Shown piece after piece: positions 1 through 8,502 of a DNA stretch of 21,791 nt (position 1 is its first letter; each line of letters begins with the position of its first letter). The stretch covers positions 1-21,791 of the forward strand of contig CAYLNK010000081.1 of assembly GCA_964384675.1 (NCBI GenBank). Reading direction: 5' to 3'. Made by a program: the position numbers and the translations under genes. The notes below the pieces were generated by a model. The model ran no database searches. It saw nothing but the letters and a program-made list of their open reading frames with translations, and was not told the origin of the DNA. Source of the stretch: CAYLNK01 sp964384675 (GTDB lineage Bacteria; Acidobacteriota; Thermoanaerobaculia; UBA5066).

Positions 1-3000
1 ATTGGATCTTCCTGTTGGAAGCGGCCGATGGAGGGCTGGTAGTAGCGAGCGCGGTAGAAGTGGAAGCCCGCCTCCCCGACCTCACGCCCGGTGTACGTGA
101 ACGACGACGCCCTCGTTCCGGTCTCGCTCTTCACGCCACCCCACGCATCGAAGATGGTGGACCGTGTCACCGTCGCCGACGGATCGTTCTCCAGAGCGAC
201 CGATCCCAGGGCGTCGCTCGCGAGATACGTCATCGCCCCACCAGCATAAACCGCGAGCGGCTCATCGATCCCAGGACCGTTGAGGTAGTACCTCGGTGTC
301 CCGCCCACCGTCTCGGCGATCGGGTTCACGCCGTCGTACAGGAACGTCGCCGTGACGCCGCCGACCGTCTTGCTCGTGCGACGCCCCTGGTAGTCGTAGG
401 CGTAGGTTGCCACCGTCGAGCCGGAGATTGAGGTCAGCCGCACCTCGTTATCGTAGCCCAGCGTGTAGCTGCTGCCGCCCGTGATCCCGGTGTTGGCCCC
501 TGCCGCGTTGTACGCGTAAGTGCTGGCCCCGTCAGTCTGGAGCCTCTGTGAGTTCAGGGAGTTGCCGGCGTTCTTGAAGTACGCGTACGTCTGCGTCGCC
601 CCGTTCACTGTGTTCGTGAGCCGGTTTCCGATGGAGTCGTACGTCCAGGAGTCGATCTCGCCGTTGAACGGCGCCGCAGCCGGATAGTCCGCTCGGTTCA
701 GCTGGTAAAGGGTGTCGTAGTAGTACTTCGTGAGTGCGCCCGTGAACCCCTGCGTCGGGACAGTTGCCGTCTGGCTGGTTCGCTGCCCGAGCATCGTGTA
801 GGTGCTCGTCTGGTTATTCAGGTCGTAGCCGTAGGCGTACGTCGCCAGGTTCGTGGCCCCGAGGGTGTTCGAGAGCTGGAGGAGCCTCCCCTGGTCGTCG
901 TAGCCGTACTGGCGCACCTGGCCGTTCGGGAAGGTGACGTTGTCGTACTGGCCGGAACGGGTGTACTGGTACCGGAACTGCCCGCTCTGGGGGCTCCAGT
1001 CGATCGTCTTCAGGCTCAGGTCCTGGTAGTAGTCGTACGTCGCCGTCGGCCCGCTGGTGATCCCCATGGTGGCGACCCGGTCGTCCGGCCGGTAGGTGTA
1101 GTTGACCGTCCCTCGTGACGCCTGGGCATTCGTGGCGAGGCGGTAGGAGGTGTCGTAGCTGAACGTGTGTGTCTCGTTCGGGCTGAGGCTCGTGTCGACG
1201 ACCTGCGTCAGCATCTGGCCCTGGTACGTGTAGGCGATGGACCCGCCACCGCCCGAGTACGTCTTCGTCGTCAGGCGCTTGAAGGCGTCGTACCCGAACG
1301 TGAGCGTCGCTCCGACCCGCGGCGTTCGGCTCTGAAGGAGGCCGTCGGTCCGATACGCGTACGTCTCGTAGGCGCCGTCGGGGCTCGTCGTCCGGGTGAG
1401 CCGGCCGAGAGAGTCGTACTGGTAGCTCGTGACGTTGTTGTTGGCGTCCGTGATCGACTGCAGGATGTTCTTGTTGTAGGCGTACGTCGTGACCGCATTC
1501 GCCGCGTCGATCGACTTCACCAGGCGACCGAACTGGTCGTATCCGAGCTTCGTCAGCTTCCCGTTCGGGTCGGTGACGTGCGTGAAGACGAGGCCCGAGG
1601 CCGCGTCGTAGTTGTCGTAGCTGTACGTCGTCACGAAGTTCAGCGGGGATCCGGAGCTCGGCTTCGGGAGGGTGACGGTCAGGACCCGGCCGAGGGAGTC
1701 GTACGTGTAGGCCGTCTGGTGCGACAGCGGGTCCGTCACCGACGAGACGCGACCCAGGGAGTCGTACGCGTAGGTGGTGACGGGTCTCTGGGCGAGGTCG
1801 TTGTTCGCGGGTCCGGTGACCGTCTGGAGGTTTCCCGTGCCGTCGTAGACGTAGTCCGTCGCGCCGCTCGCCGCGTTCGTTTGACGGGTGATCCGACCCT
1901 GGCTGTCGTATTCGTACGTGGCCACCGTGTCCAGCGTCGTTCCATCCGCCCGAACACGATAGACGTGGAAGAGGGCTCCCGGCCCGGTCGCGCCGCTCTG
2001 GTAGTAGTCGTAGCGCCATGCCTGCCAGTAGGGGTTGACGGCGTTCGTGGTCGGGTCCTTCGGGGTGACGGACGTGACCTTGCCCGGGAACGCCGGGTCG
2101 TAAGCGTAGTCGTAGCGGACCGCGGAGCTTCCCTGGTAGTCCTGCGTGACGGTCGCGACCGTTCCGTCGGCGTTGTAGGTGTAGTAAGTCTTGACCCCGG
2201 CGGCGTCCGTCGCGAGCTGGACGTTCGCGGTCGCGTCGAACTGCTTCGTCGTGGTCCCGCCACCGGTGGGCGCCGTGCGGCTTCCGACGAGGTTGTAGTT
2301 CCCGACGGTGTAGACCCAGGGCGTGCCGGTCGTGTTCAGGGTGTACGTCTTCGCGATCTTGTTCGGGTCACCCTGGTAGTTGTAGGTGTACGTGTAGGTC
2401 TCACCGTTCTCGGTGTACGTGGCGACCCGGTCCGCGCTGTCGTACGTGACCGCCTCGATCACCCGGTTCCAGTTGTCCTGGACCTGGTTCAGGAGCGGTA
2501 CGAAGCGGCCCGTGGCGTACGAGTACCGGGTGATCCGCCCGGCCGGATCGGTCACGGTCGACAGGACGCCCGACCCGTTGTAGCCGTACTGCACCTGGTT
2601 CCCGGTGTTGTCGCGGACGGCCGAGACCCGCCCGTCGCCCCCGTAGAAGACGTCGACATAACGTCCGGACGCGGAGTCCGTCACGCGGGTCACGCGGCTC
2701 TGACCGTCGTAGCTCCAGACCTGGAGGTTGCCGAACTCGTCGACCCTCTGGGTCAGGCTCCCGGTCGTGTTGAAGTGGTACGAGCCGGCATGGTTCGGGA
2801 GGACGAGGTCCCAGGTTCCGTCCCCATTCTTGACGAGGCGCTCGTTCCGACCCGGGAGGATCGAGTACGTCACCCCGTCGGCGTTCTCGACGAAGCTGAA
2901 GACCCCGCCGTCGGGATAAAGAATGTCCGCCCGGTTCTGAACGGTCGAGGGCGCCGCCAGGAGATACGTGGCGTACCGGAGCCTCGGTGAGGCGACGTTG

Positions 3001-3305
3001 AGGGTCCAGCCGATGCCGAAGACGCCGGTCACGCGCCGGCTGCTCTCGTACCGGCGAGTCACCCGGATCGGCCCCGCCACACCGGTCACCGACAGGTCGT
3101 CCGCCGACGCGGTGTAGGCGCCTGTCTTCACGTACGGGGGAGAGTTCTGGCAATCCTTGCAGGGATTGCAGCAGACGGGTGGGACCGGGTCCTGCGGGGC
3201 CTGCACGGGGCCCACCGGGTTGCCGCAGAACCCTTGCGGCTGGGCGAAGAGCGCGGAGTTTAGGCACAGGGCCGCGGCTAGGGCGAGTGCGTGGCGCAAT
3301 CTCAT
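1..3305 (-). CDS. YD-repeat / RHS-family exported protein (3' end outside the window)
   Basis: At least 1,101 codons are open from ATG 3305 to the left edge with no stop. The ATG follows a GAGGAAGAG ribosome site and lies 8 bases after the beta-helix gene, so the two are probably co-transcribed. Residues 1-22 form a signal peptide ending LFAQ. A Cys cluster (CCNPCKDC, residues 45-52) follows, then a DUF6531-like entry region (YVKTGAY at 58-64, GIGWTLN at 97-103). From about residue 150 onward there are many YD-type repeats (for example TYAYDSLGR, TYEYDSQGR, SYQYDSLGR). The last ~80 residues are the RHS core: DALGSV, then YTGRE, FYRARYYQPSIGRFQQEDP. Known family members form large hollow shells that often enclose a C-terminal toxin; here that tip lies off-window. 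Family assignment is certain, function is not: it could be a toxin carrier or a surface/adhesion protein. Confidence 0.95.
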   Translation of the reverse strand, partial: MRLRHALALAAALCLNSALFAQPQGFCGNPVGPVQAPQDPVPPVCCNPCKDCQNSPPYVKTGAYTASADDLSVTGVAGPIRVTRRYESSRRVTGVFGIGWTLNVASPRLRYATYLLAAPSTVQNRADILYPDGGVFSFVENADGVTYSILPGRNERLVKNGDGTWDLVLPNHAGSYHFNTTGSLTQRVDEFGNLQVWSYDGQSRVTRVTDSASGRYVDVFYGGDGRVSAVRDNTGNQVQYGYNGSGVLSTVTDPAGRITRYSYATGRFVPLLNQVQDNWNRVIEAVTYDSADRVATYTENGETYTYTYNYQGDPNKIAKTYTLNTTGTPWVYTVGNYNLVGSRTAPTGGGTTTKQFDATANVQLATDAAGVKTYYTYNADGTVATVTQDYQGSSAVRYDYAYDPAFPGKVTSVTPKDPTTNAVNPYWQAWRYDYYQSGATGPGALFHVYRVRADGTTLDTVATYEYDSQGRITRQTNAASGATDYVYDGTGNLQTVTGPANNDLAQRPVTTYAYDSLGRVSSVTDPLSHQTAYTYDSLGRVLTVTLPKPSSGSPLNFVTTYSYDNYDAASGLVFTHVTDPNGKLTKLGYDQFGRLVKSIDAANAVTTYAYNKNILQSITDANNNVTSYQYDSLGRLTRTTSPDGAYETYAYRTDGLLQSRTPRVGATLTFGYDAFKRLTTKTYSGGGGSIAYTYQGQMLTQVVDTSLSPNETHTFSYDTSYRLATNAQASRGTVNYTYRPDDRVATMGITSGPTATYDYYQDLSLKTIDWSPQSGQFRYQYTRSGQYDNVTFPNGQVRQYGYDDQGRLLQLSNTLGATNLATYAYGYDLNNQTSTYTMLGQRTSQTATVPTQGFTGALTKYYYDTLYQLNRADYPAAAPFNGEIDSWTYDSIGNRLTNTVNGATQTYAYFKNAGNSLNSQRLQTDGASTYAYNAAGANTGITGGSSYTLGYDNEVRLTSISGSTVATYAYDYQGRRTSKTVGGVTATFLYDGVNPIAETVGGTPRYYLNGPGIDEPLAVYAGGAMTYLASDALGSVALENDPSATVTRSTIFDAWGGVKSETGTRASSFTYTGREVGEAGFHFYRARYYQPSIGRFQQEDP

Positions 3306-3313
3306 TCTCTTCC

Positions 3314-6300
3314 TCACTCCACGATCGTCAGGAGCTGCCGGGCTTGGCGGTCCCCCCGGTCGTCGATCACAGTCGCTGTGACGAGATACTGCCCAGGCGC
3401 GACCAGCACTCCATTGTCGCCCCGGCCGTCCCAGGTCGCGACGGCCGCCCCCGGGCTCTGATTCCCCAGGGTGATCGTTCGCAGCACCGACTGCGTCTGC
3501 AGGTTCTGATACGTAACCTGCACGGCAGCCGGATGGCTTAGGTATGTCCCGAAGGAGACTGTCGCCGTCTGGCTGGCCCCCGACTCGAACCGGACGGGGT
3601 CGAGCACCATGCCTGTGAGGGTCGGTTGCGTTCCGAACAGGACGGCGGCGTTCTTCGCGAACGTGCCTCGGCTGGAGAAGAACCCGATTCGATTGACCGC
3701 TTCGCCTACGTACTGACCCAGGTGATTGAGGCCCACCCAGTGAAACGTATGCGAACCCGACGACTCGTACCGATCGAAGACGGGGCAGAACGAGGTACCT
3801 GTTGGCTGAGCACAATCGACGGTGAAATGACCCGTCTGCTCCGACAGGGCGATTCGAACGCGGCCTGGGAAGGAGAAACTGTATGAAGCCGTCAGCTCCT
3901 GGTTCTTGAAAGGATCCCAAGATGGGATTACGACGCCGTCGTTATGGGCAATAGTCACGTCGTTCAGGACCTGATCGGAGAGGTCCCAGGACATCCCATG
4001 CGTGCCGTCCGTAACGACGGAGGAGTAGAAGTAGGCTCCGTCAGGAACGATCGTGCCTGCATCCCCATTGCCATTCCACTCCGTGACGAAGGTCCCCGGC
4101 TGTCGCACGCCTGAAAACAACGTTCGGCGAATCGTACCCTGCTCGTCCTTCAAGACGATCGTCTCGGTCAGAGCGAAGGGTACGATCGATGAGTAGGAGA
4201 TCGTCTGGCCAGCGGAAGCGTTAGCCTGCAACCCTGTTTGGCTCATCGAGTAGTTGCCGACGACAACCGGAACGGTCCTCGTTATCAAGCTTGAGCCGTT
4301 GTCGACGAGGCGGAGCCTGAGGACGTAGGGGCCATTCGCCAGGCTGCCCGTTTGCCAGGTCCCGAGGTTCGTGTTCAGCGCCGAGACGACGGAGGACGCC
4401 AGCGTCGTCCAGGAGGTCGGCTGCGCTCCAGCTCCGTAGTCGAGCACCCAGTCGACGATCCCGCTGGCGGACGCCGATCCCACAATCGGGATGTCTGTGG
4501 CTCCGTTGGAGTAGACGTTAGAGACGACTGGACCCGTCGGGCTGGTAATGGCGACGGCAAGTGTCCGGTCGATCACGGCATTCCCGCGTGCCTGGGTCGC
4601 GGCCGTTCCGCCCGCCGAGGTCACGTCGAGCAGGTAGCTGTAGGAGCCGTCCGGCTGGGCGACACCGTTCCCGTCCTTGCCGTCCCAAGTCAACGTCGTG
4701 GTGGCCCCGGAACCCGTCAGCGTTCGAATGGTCGTGCCCTGTCCGTTCTTGATTGCGATCTGCCAGTTGCCTGTCGAGGTCGCGGCCACACCCCAGGTCG
4801 CCGTGTCTCCGGCGTCCGGGTTGAAGCGCCTGTTGAAGGTGGTGGACGTGATCTCGTAGGTCGGACTCGAGGCCGACACGAGCCATGGGTCGAAGGGCGC
4901 CCCGAGCGTGACGGACTGTCCACTGCCCGGCCCGACCCCGGAGGGCCCATCCGCCGCACCCCAGTAGTTCACGGCCGCGGCCGCGATGCTCGTCCCCGAT
5001 CCCTTCGAGACGCCGCCGCCAGCGTTCCCCGTGAACGAGGTTGTGGCCACATACGTATTCGCGCTGTTCGCGATGTTCAGGCCAACGCCCGCGTTTCCGC
5101 TCAAAGCCGAGCCGGTCAACGCCAGCGTCCCCCCGGTCACGTTGATGCCGTTGCTCGCAGAGCCGGTCACCGCGACGTGGTCGAGCGTCGACACCCCTAA
5201 ATTGTGGACGATTGCCCCGTAGTCCGTGCTACCGGCGTACGAGACCGTGGCATACGAGATCTGGCTTCCAGGTGTCACGCTGTTGAAGTAGATGTTCTTC
5301 CAGCTCCCCGGAGCCGGGCTCGCCGAGGACGACGTGAAGCTGATGGGATTCTCTGCCGTTCCGAGCGCGAGCAACTTCCCTACCACGTTCAGCCGCCCGC
5401 CCGACGGAAACTGGACGACCACGCCCGGATCGATCGTCAGAACACCACCTGCGTTAAGCGTGGCATCCGTCGCCGAGAGCCGGTACGGGAATCCGGGGTG
5501 CCACACCTGGTTCGTGATCGTCATTGTCGGGCCCGTGTCCACCCCGATGACGTCCTTCGTGCCACCTGCGTTCCCGGACGCCGTGACTCCCGTGAGCGAA
5601 GTCAGCCGGCCGTTCGCGTCGATGCCCATCGCGAAGTCGCCGTTGTTCGTTATCGCCACGTTCGACAGCGCCGCGCTTGCATAGTTCGCCGCGTTCAGGC
5701 CTCGGCCCGTGTTCCCTGTCAGTGCCGTGTCCGACACCGTCGCCGAGGCATTCGAGTTCCAGACGCTGATGCCGCCCGCCGCGCTGCCAGCTACCGTCGA
5801 ATTCTGGATGAGCGCGGCTCCTCCGCTCACGTAAATCCCGTTGCTCGCAGAGCCGGTCACAGTGACGTGGTCGAGCGTCGACACCCCTCCGTTGTGGACG
5901 ATCGCCCCGGAGTCCGTGCTGCCGGCGTACGAGACCGAAGCGTACGAAATCTGGCTTCCAGGTGTCGCGGTATTGAAGTAGATGTTCCTCCAGCTCCCTG
6001 CCGTCGGGTTCGCCGAGGACGACGTGAAGGTGATCGGATTCAACGCCGTTCCTACGGCGAGGAGCTTGCCGCTGATGCTCAGCCTTCCGCCCGAAGGGAA
6101 CTGCACGGTCACTCCTGGGTCGATCGTCAAGGTCCCGTTGACCGAAAGCGAAGCGTCCGTTGAGGAGAGCCGGTACGGAAGGCCCGGGTGCCACGTCTGG
6201 CTTGGGATGCTCTGTGGAAGTGCCGTATCGACGCCGATGACGTCCTTCGCGCCCCCCCCGTTACCCGACGCGGTGACTCCCGTGAGCGAGGTCAGCCGCC

Positions 6301-8377
6301 CGTTCGCGTCGATCCCGAGCGCGAAGTCTCCATTGTTCGTAATCGCCACGTTCGACAGCGATGCGCTCGCGAAGTTGGCGGCGTTCAATCCCCGAGCGGC
6401 GTTCCCGCTCAGGGTGGTGTTCGAAACCGCTGCCGATGCAGCCGAGTTCCAGACGCTGATGCCTGTCGCGGCACTGCCGCTCACGGTCGAATTCTGGATG
6501 GTTGCGGCTCCTCCGGTTACGTTGATCCCGTTGTTCCCGGAGGCGGTTACTGTCACGTGATCGAGCGTCGGTGTCCCCGCGTTCACGACGAGCGCCCCGT
6601 AGTCCGAGCTTCCCGCGTACGAAATCGTGGCGTACGAGAGCTGGCTTCCTGGCGTCGAGGAGCTGAAGTAGATATTTCTCCAGCTCCCCGGTGTCGGGCT
6701 CGCTGCGGAGGACGTGAAGGTGATCGGACTGCCCGCCGTTCCTACGGCCAGAAGCCTGCCGCCCACGCTCAGCTGGCTCCCTGACGTGAAGAGGATCGTG
6801 GCGCCCGGCTCGATCGTCATCGTGCCGTTGCCGGGTACGGTGACGATGCTGTTCGCTGCCGACATCACGTAGGGTAGGCCTGCCCGCCAGGTGACGGTCG
6901 ACGGCGTCGTACCCGCAACCACCGCGATCTGGTTCTTCACGCCGCCACCGTTGCCGGTCGCCGTGACGCCCGCCATGGAGGTGATCTGCGCCGACGCGGC
7001 CATCTGGATCGCATAGCCCCCGTTGTTCGTGATCGTTACATTGCTCAGCGCCGCGCTCGAGGAGTTGAGTACGTTGAGTCCGAAGCCGGAGTTGCCGGTC
7101 AGTGTGGTGTCGCTCACCGTCGCGGTGGCTTGCCACACCGCCAGGCCGTCCCAGGTGTTCCCGCTCGAGGTGCAGCTCGTGAACGAGCCTGCACCCCCGG
7201 GGAGGTCGAAACCGTGAGAACCGGAAGAGCTTACCGTCACGTGATCGAAGGTCGGCGAGCCGCCGTTGACCCGGACCGCGCCATAGAAGCCACTTCCGCC
7301 GCCATAGGACACGGTAGCGTACGAGATCTGGCTCGTCGTCGACGATCCCGCCTGGAAGTAGATGTTGCCCCAGGCGCCCGGAGCCGGGCTGCCGCCCGAG
7401 GACGTGAAGAAAATGGGGTTCGGTGCGGTTCCGGCCGCGACCAGCTTTCCGAAGACGCTCAGCTGCCCGCCCGAAGGGAACTGCACGGTCACACCAGGGT
7501 CGATCGTCAGTGTTCGTCCGCTGGGAACGGTGACCACGGCGTTCGTCCCCTGGACCTGGTAGGGCAGGCCTGGGTGCCAGGCGGCACCAACCGGCGTGCT
7601 CCCCGGACTCACCGCGATCAGGTTCTTGGAGCCTCCGCCGTTGCCGGTCGCCGTGATCCCGGAGAGTGAGGTGAGCTGCGCCGTGGCGTCCATCTGGATG
7701 GCGAAGTTGCCGTTCCCCGAGATCGTGACATTCGAGAGGGATGCCGTCGAGGTGTTGAAGACGCCGATACCCCGGTCACCGTTCCCGCTGAAGGTCGAAT
7801 TCGTGACGGTGGCCGCGCCGTACCAGACCGAGAGTCCGTACCACGCGTTTCCGGTGGACGTGCAGTTCTGGATCGTCGCGGAGCTACCGCCCATGTTGAA
7901 GCCGTGACTCGACGAGCCGCTGACCGTGACGTTGCCGAAGGTCGGATTCCCACCCACGACGACGAGTGCGCCGTTATCCGTCCCGTGATTGCCGCCGTAG
8001 GAAATCGTTGCGTAGGAGATCTGGCTGCCTGAAACGGCCCCCGAGTTGAAGAAGATGTTGCCCCAGCTCCCCGGTGTCGGGCTCCCGGAGGATGACGTGA
8101 AGAGGATGGGGCTATTCGAGGTCCCTATCGCGGTCAGCTTGCCGTTGAGGACGAGCTGCGTGCCCGCGTTGAACGTCACGGTCGCGCCGGCCTCAATCGT
8201 CAGGGTGGCAGCGGAGTTGACGGTGACGGTCGAAGTGACGACGTAGGGGCTTGCCGCCAAGGTCCAGGTCGTGTTGGACGCGATCGTGCCGCTGACGTTC
8301 GTGGCATCGCTGCGACCGGCCAGACCGAGCACCGCCAGGACGAGGGCGAGTCGTACCTTCTGATTCACTTCGAGCAC
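3314..8377 (-). CDS. Secreted right-handed beta-helix repeat protein with C-terminal FlgD-like Ig module
   Basis: 1,687 aa. The start is GTG 8377, seven bases after GGAGGA; a second GTG at 8368 is less well spaced. Residues 1-25 look like a signal peptide (LALVLAVLGLAGRSDA). Residues 38-1168 are five units of about 230 residues, with equivalent Trp positions at 38, 267, 497, 729 and 959. Each unit has an entry strand (LTIDPGVTVQFPSGG), a GSWxNIYF segment, an ISYATVSYAG segment and several short TVSGSxxxGI-type coils typical of parallel beta-helices (PbH1). The fifth unit is degenerate at its end (NYWGAADGPSG). Residues 1169-1270 are a FlgD-like Ig domain (TWDGKDGNGVAQPDGSYSY), 1275-1376 another Ig-like domain, and 1377-1687 a three-part module ending WDGRGDNGVLVAPGQY. 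No transmembrane anchor or catalytic motif is seen. It is probably an extracellular carbohydrate-binding or adhesive protein; it lies directly before the RHS gene. Confidence 0.93.
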   Translation of the reverse strand: MLEVNQKVRLALVLAVLGLAGRSDATNVSGTIASNTTWTLAASPYVVTSTVTVNSAATLTIEAGATVTFNAGTQLVLNGKLTAIGTSNSPILFTSSSGSPTPGSWGNIFFNSGAVSGSQISYATISYGGNHGTDNGALVVVGGNPTFGNVTVSGSSSHGFNMGGSSATIQNCTSTGNAWYGLSVWYGAATVTNSTFSGNGDRGIGVFNTSTASLSNVTISGNGNFAIQMDATAQLTSLSGITATGNGGGSKNLIAVSPGSTPVGAAWHPGLPYQVQGTNAVVTVPSGRTLTIDPGVTVQFPSGGQLSVFGKLVAAGTAPNPIFFTSSGGSPAPGAWGNIYFQAGSSTTSQISYATVSYGGGSGFYGAVRVNGGSPTFDHVTVSSSGSHGFDLPGGAGSFTSCTSSGNTWDGLAVWQATATVSDTTLTGNSGFGLNVLNSSSAALSNVTITNNGGYAIQMAASAQITSMAGVTATGNGGGVKNQIAVVAGTTPSTVTWRAGLPYVMSAANSIVTVPGNGTMTIEPGATILFTSGSQLSVGGRLLAVGTAGSPITFTSSAASPTPGSWRNIYFSSSTPGSQLSYATISYAGSSDYGALVVNAGTPTLDHVTVTASGNNGINVTGGAATIQNSTVSGSAATGISVWNSAASAAVSNTTLSGNAARGLNAANFASASLSNVAITNNGDFALGIDANGRLTSLTGVTASGNGGGAKDVIGVDTALPQSIPSQTWHPGLPYRLSSTDASLSVNGTLTIDPGVTVQFPSGGRLSISGKLLAVGTALNPITFTSSSANPTAGSWRNIYFNTATPGSQISYASVSYAGSTDSGAIVHNGGVSTLDHVTVTGSASNGIYVSGGAALIQNSTVAGSAAGGISVWNSNASATVSDTALTGNTGRGLNAANYASAALSNVAITNNGDFAMGIDANGRLTSLTGVTASGNAGGTKDVIGVDTGPTMTITNQVWHPGFPYRLSATDATLNAGGVLTIDPGVVVQFPSGGRLNVVGKLLALGTAENPISFTSSSASPAPGSWKNIYFNSVTPGSQISYATVSYAGSTDYGAIVHNLGVSTLDHVAVTGSASNGINVTGGTLALTGSALSGNAGVGLNIANSANTYVATTSFTGNAGGGVSKGSGTSIAAAAVNYWGAADGPSGVGPGSGQSVTLGAPFDPWLVSASSPTYEITSTTFNRRFNPDAGDTATWGVAATSTGNWQIAIKNGQGTTIRTLTGSGATTTLTWDGKDGNGVAQPDGSYSYLLDVTSAGGTAATQARGNAVIDRTLAVAITSPTGPVVSNVYSNGATDIPIVGSASASGIVDWVLDYGAGAQPTSWTTLASSVVSALNTNLGTWQTGSLANGPYVLRLRLVDNGSSLITRTVPVVVGNYSMSQTGLQANASAGQTISYSSIVPFALTETIVLKDEQGTIRRTLFSGVRQPGTFVTEWNGNGDAGTIVPDGAYFYSSVVTDGTHGMSWDLSDQVLNDVTIAHNDGVVIPSWDPFKNQELTASYSFSFPGRVRIALSEQTGHFTVDCAQPTGTSFCPVFDRYESSGSHTFHWVGLNHLGQYVGEAVNRIGFFSSRGTFAKNAAVLFGTQPTLTGMVLDPVRFESGASQTATVSFGTYLSHPAAVQVTYQNLQTQSVLRTITLGNQSPGAAVATWDGRGDNGVLVAPGQYLVTATVIDDRGDRQARQLLTIVE
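4874..8266 (-). repeat. Five tandem ~690-bp repeats inside the beta-helix gene
   Basis: Units run 8266-7580, 7579-6890, 6889-6194, 6193-5504 and 5503-4874 (the last is shorter and diverges at its end). Period is 687-696 bp, always a multiple of three. Units 3-5 are most alike: the plus-strand string ttgctcgcag recurs at 5151 and 5841, exactly 690 bp apart, inside long nearly identical stretches; its counterpart in unit 3 is at 6531. Units 1 and 2 are more diverged from these. This is amplification of a protein module, not a separate mobile element. Confidence 0.85.
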
Positions 8378-8486
8378 CTCGAGTTCCTCCGGTTGTGATG
8401 CCTTCCCAGGTTCAAGCCGCTGGCCCGGAGGGGACCGCCGGCGTCTTCGGGCGAGGGAGCGAGGAACGCGGTCATCGGGCGAATCG

Positions 8487-8502
8487 GCCCGCCTCAGCGG
8501 GC
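8487..8502 (-). terminator. Short hairpin overlapping the stop codon of the 370-aa gene
   Basis: On the minus strand GCCCGC-TGAG-GCGGGC forms a perfect 6-bp stem with a 4-base loop that contains the stop codon (8494-8496). No T-run follows, so it is a weak candidate for an intrinsic terminator. It could instead attenuate read-through or stabilise the mRNA end before the beta-helix gene, 116 bp further on. Confidence 0.25.

Noticed and set aside
1167..2990. 607-codon plus-strand open frame opposite the RHS gene
   Set aside because: Very Arg/Val/Asp-rich with no domain or signal; it is the antisense of a repetitive GC-rich coding region. The minus-strand frame is open through the whole region and encodes clear YD repeats.
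814..3267. Minus-strand open frames of 401 and 288 codons within the RHS gene
   Set aside because: They are in a different frame from the RHS protein, Arg/Pro-rich, and only reflect base composition. They do not show that the RHS gene is frameshifted: the true frame reads on without a stop.
4874..8266. CRISPR-like or satellite array
   Set aside because: The repeat unit is ~690 bp, wholly coding and in frame, without spacers; it is protein-module duplication.
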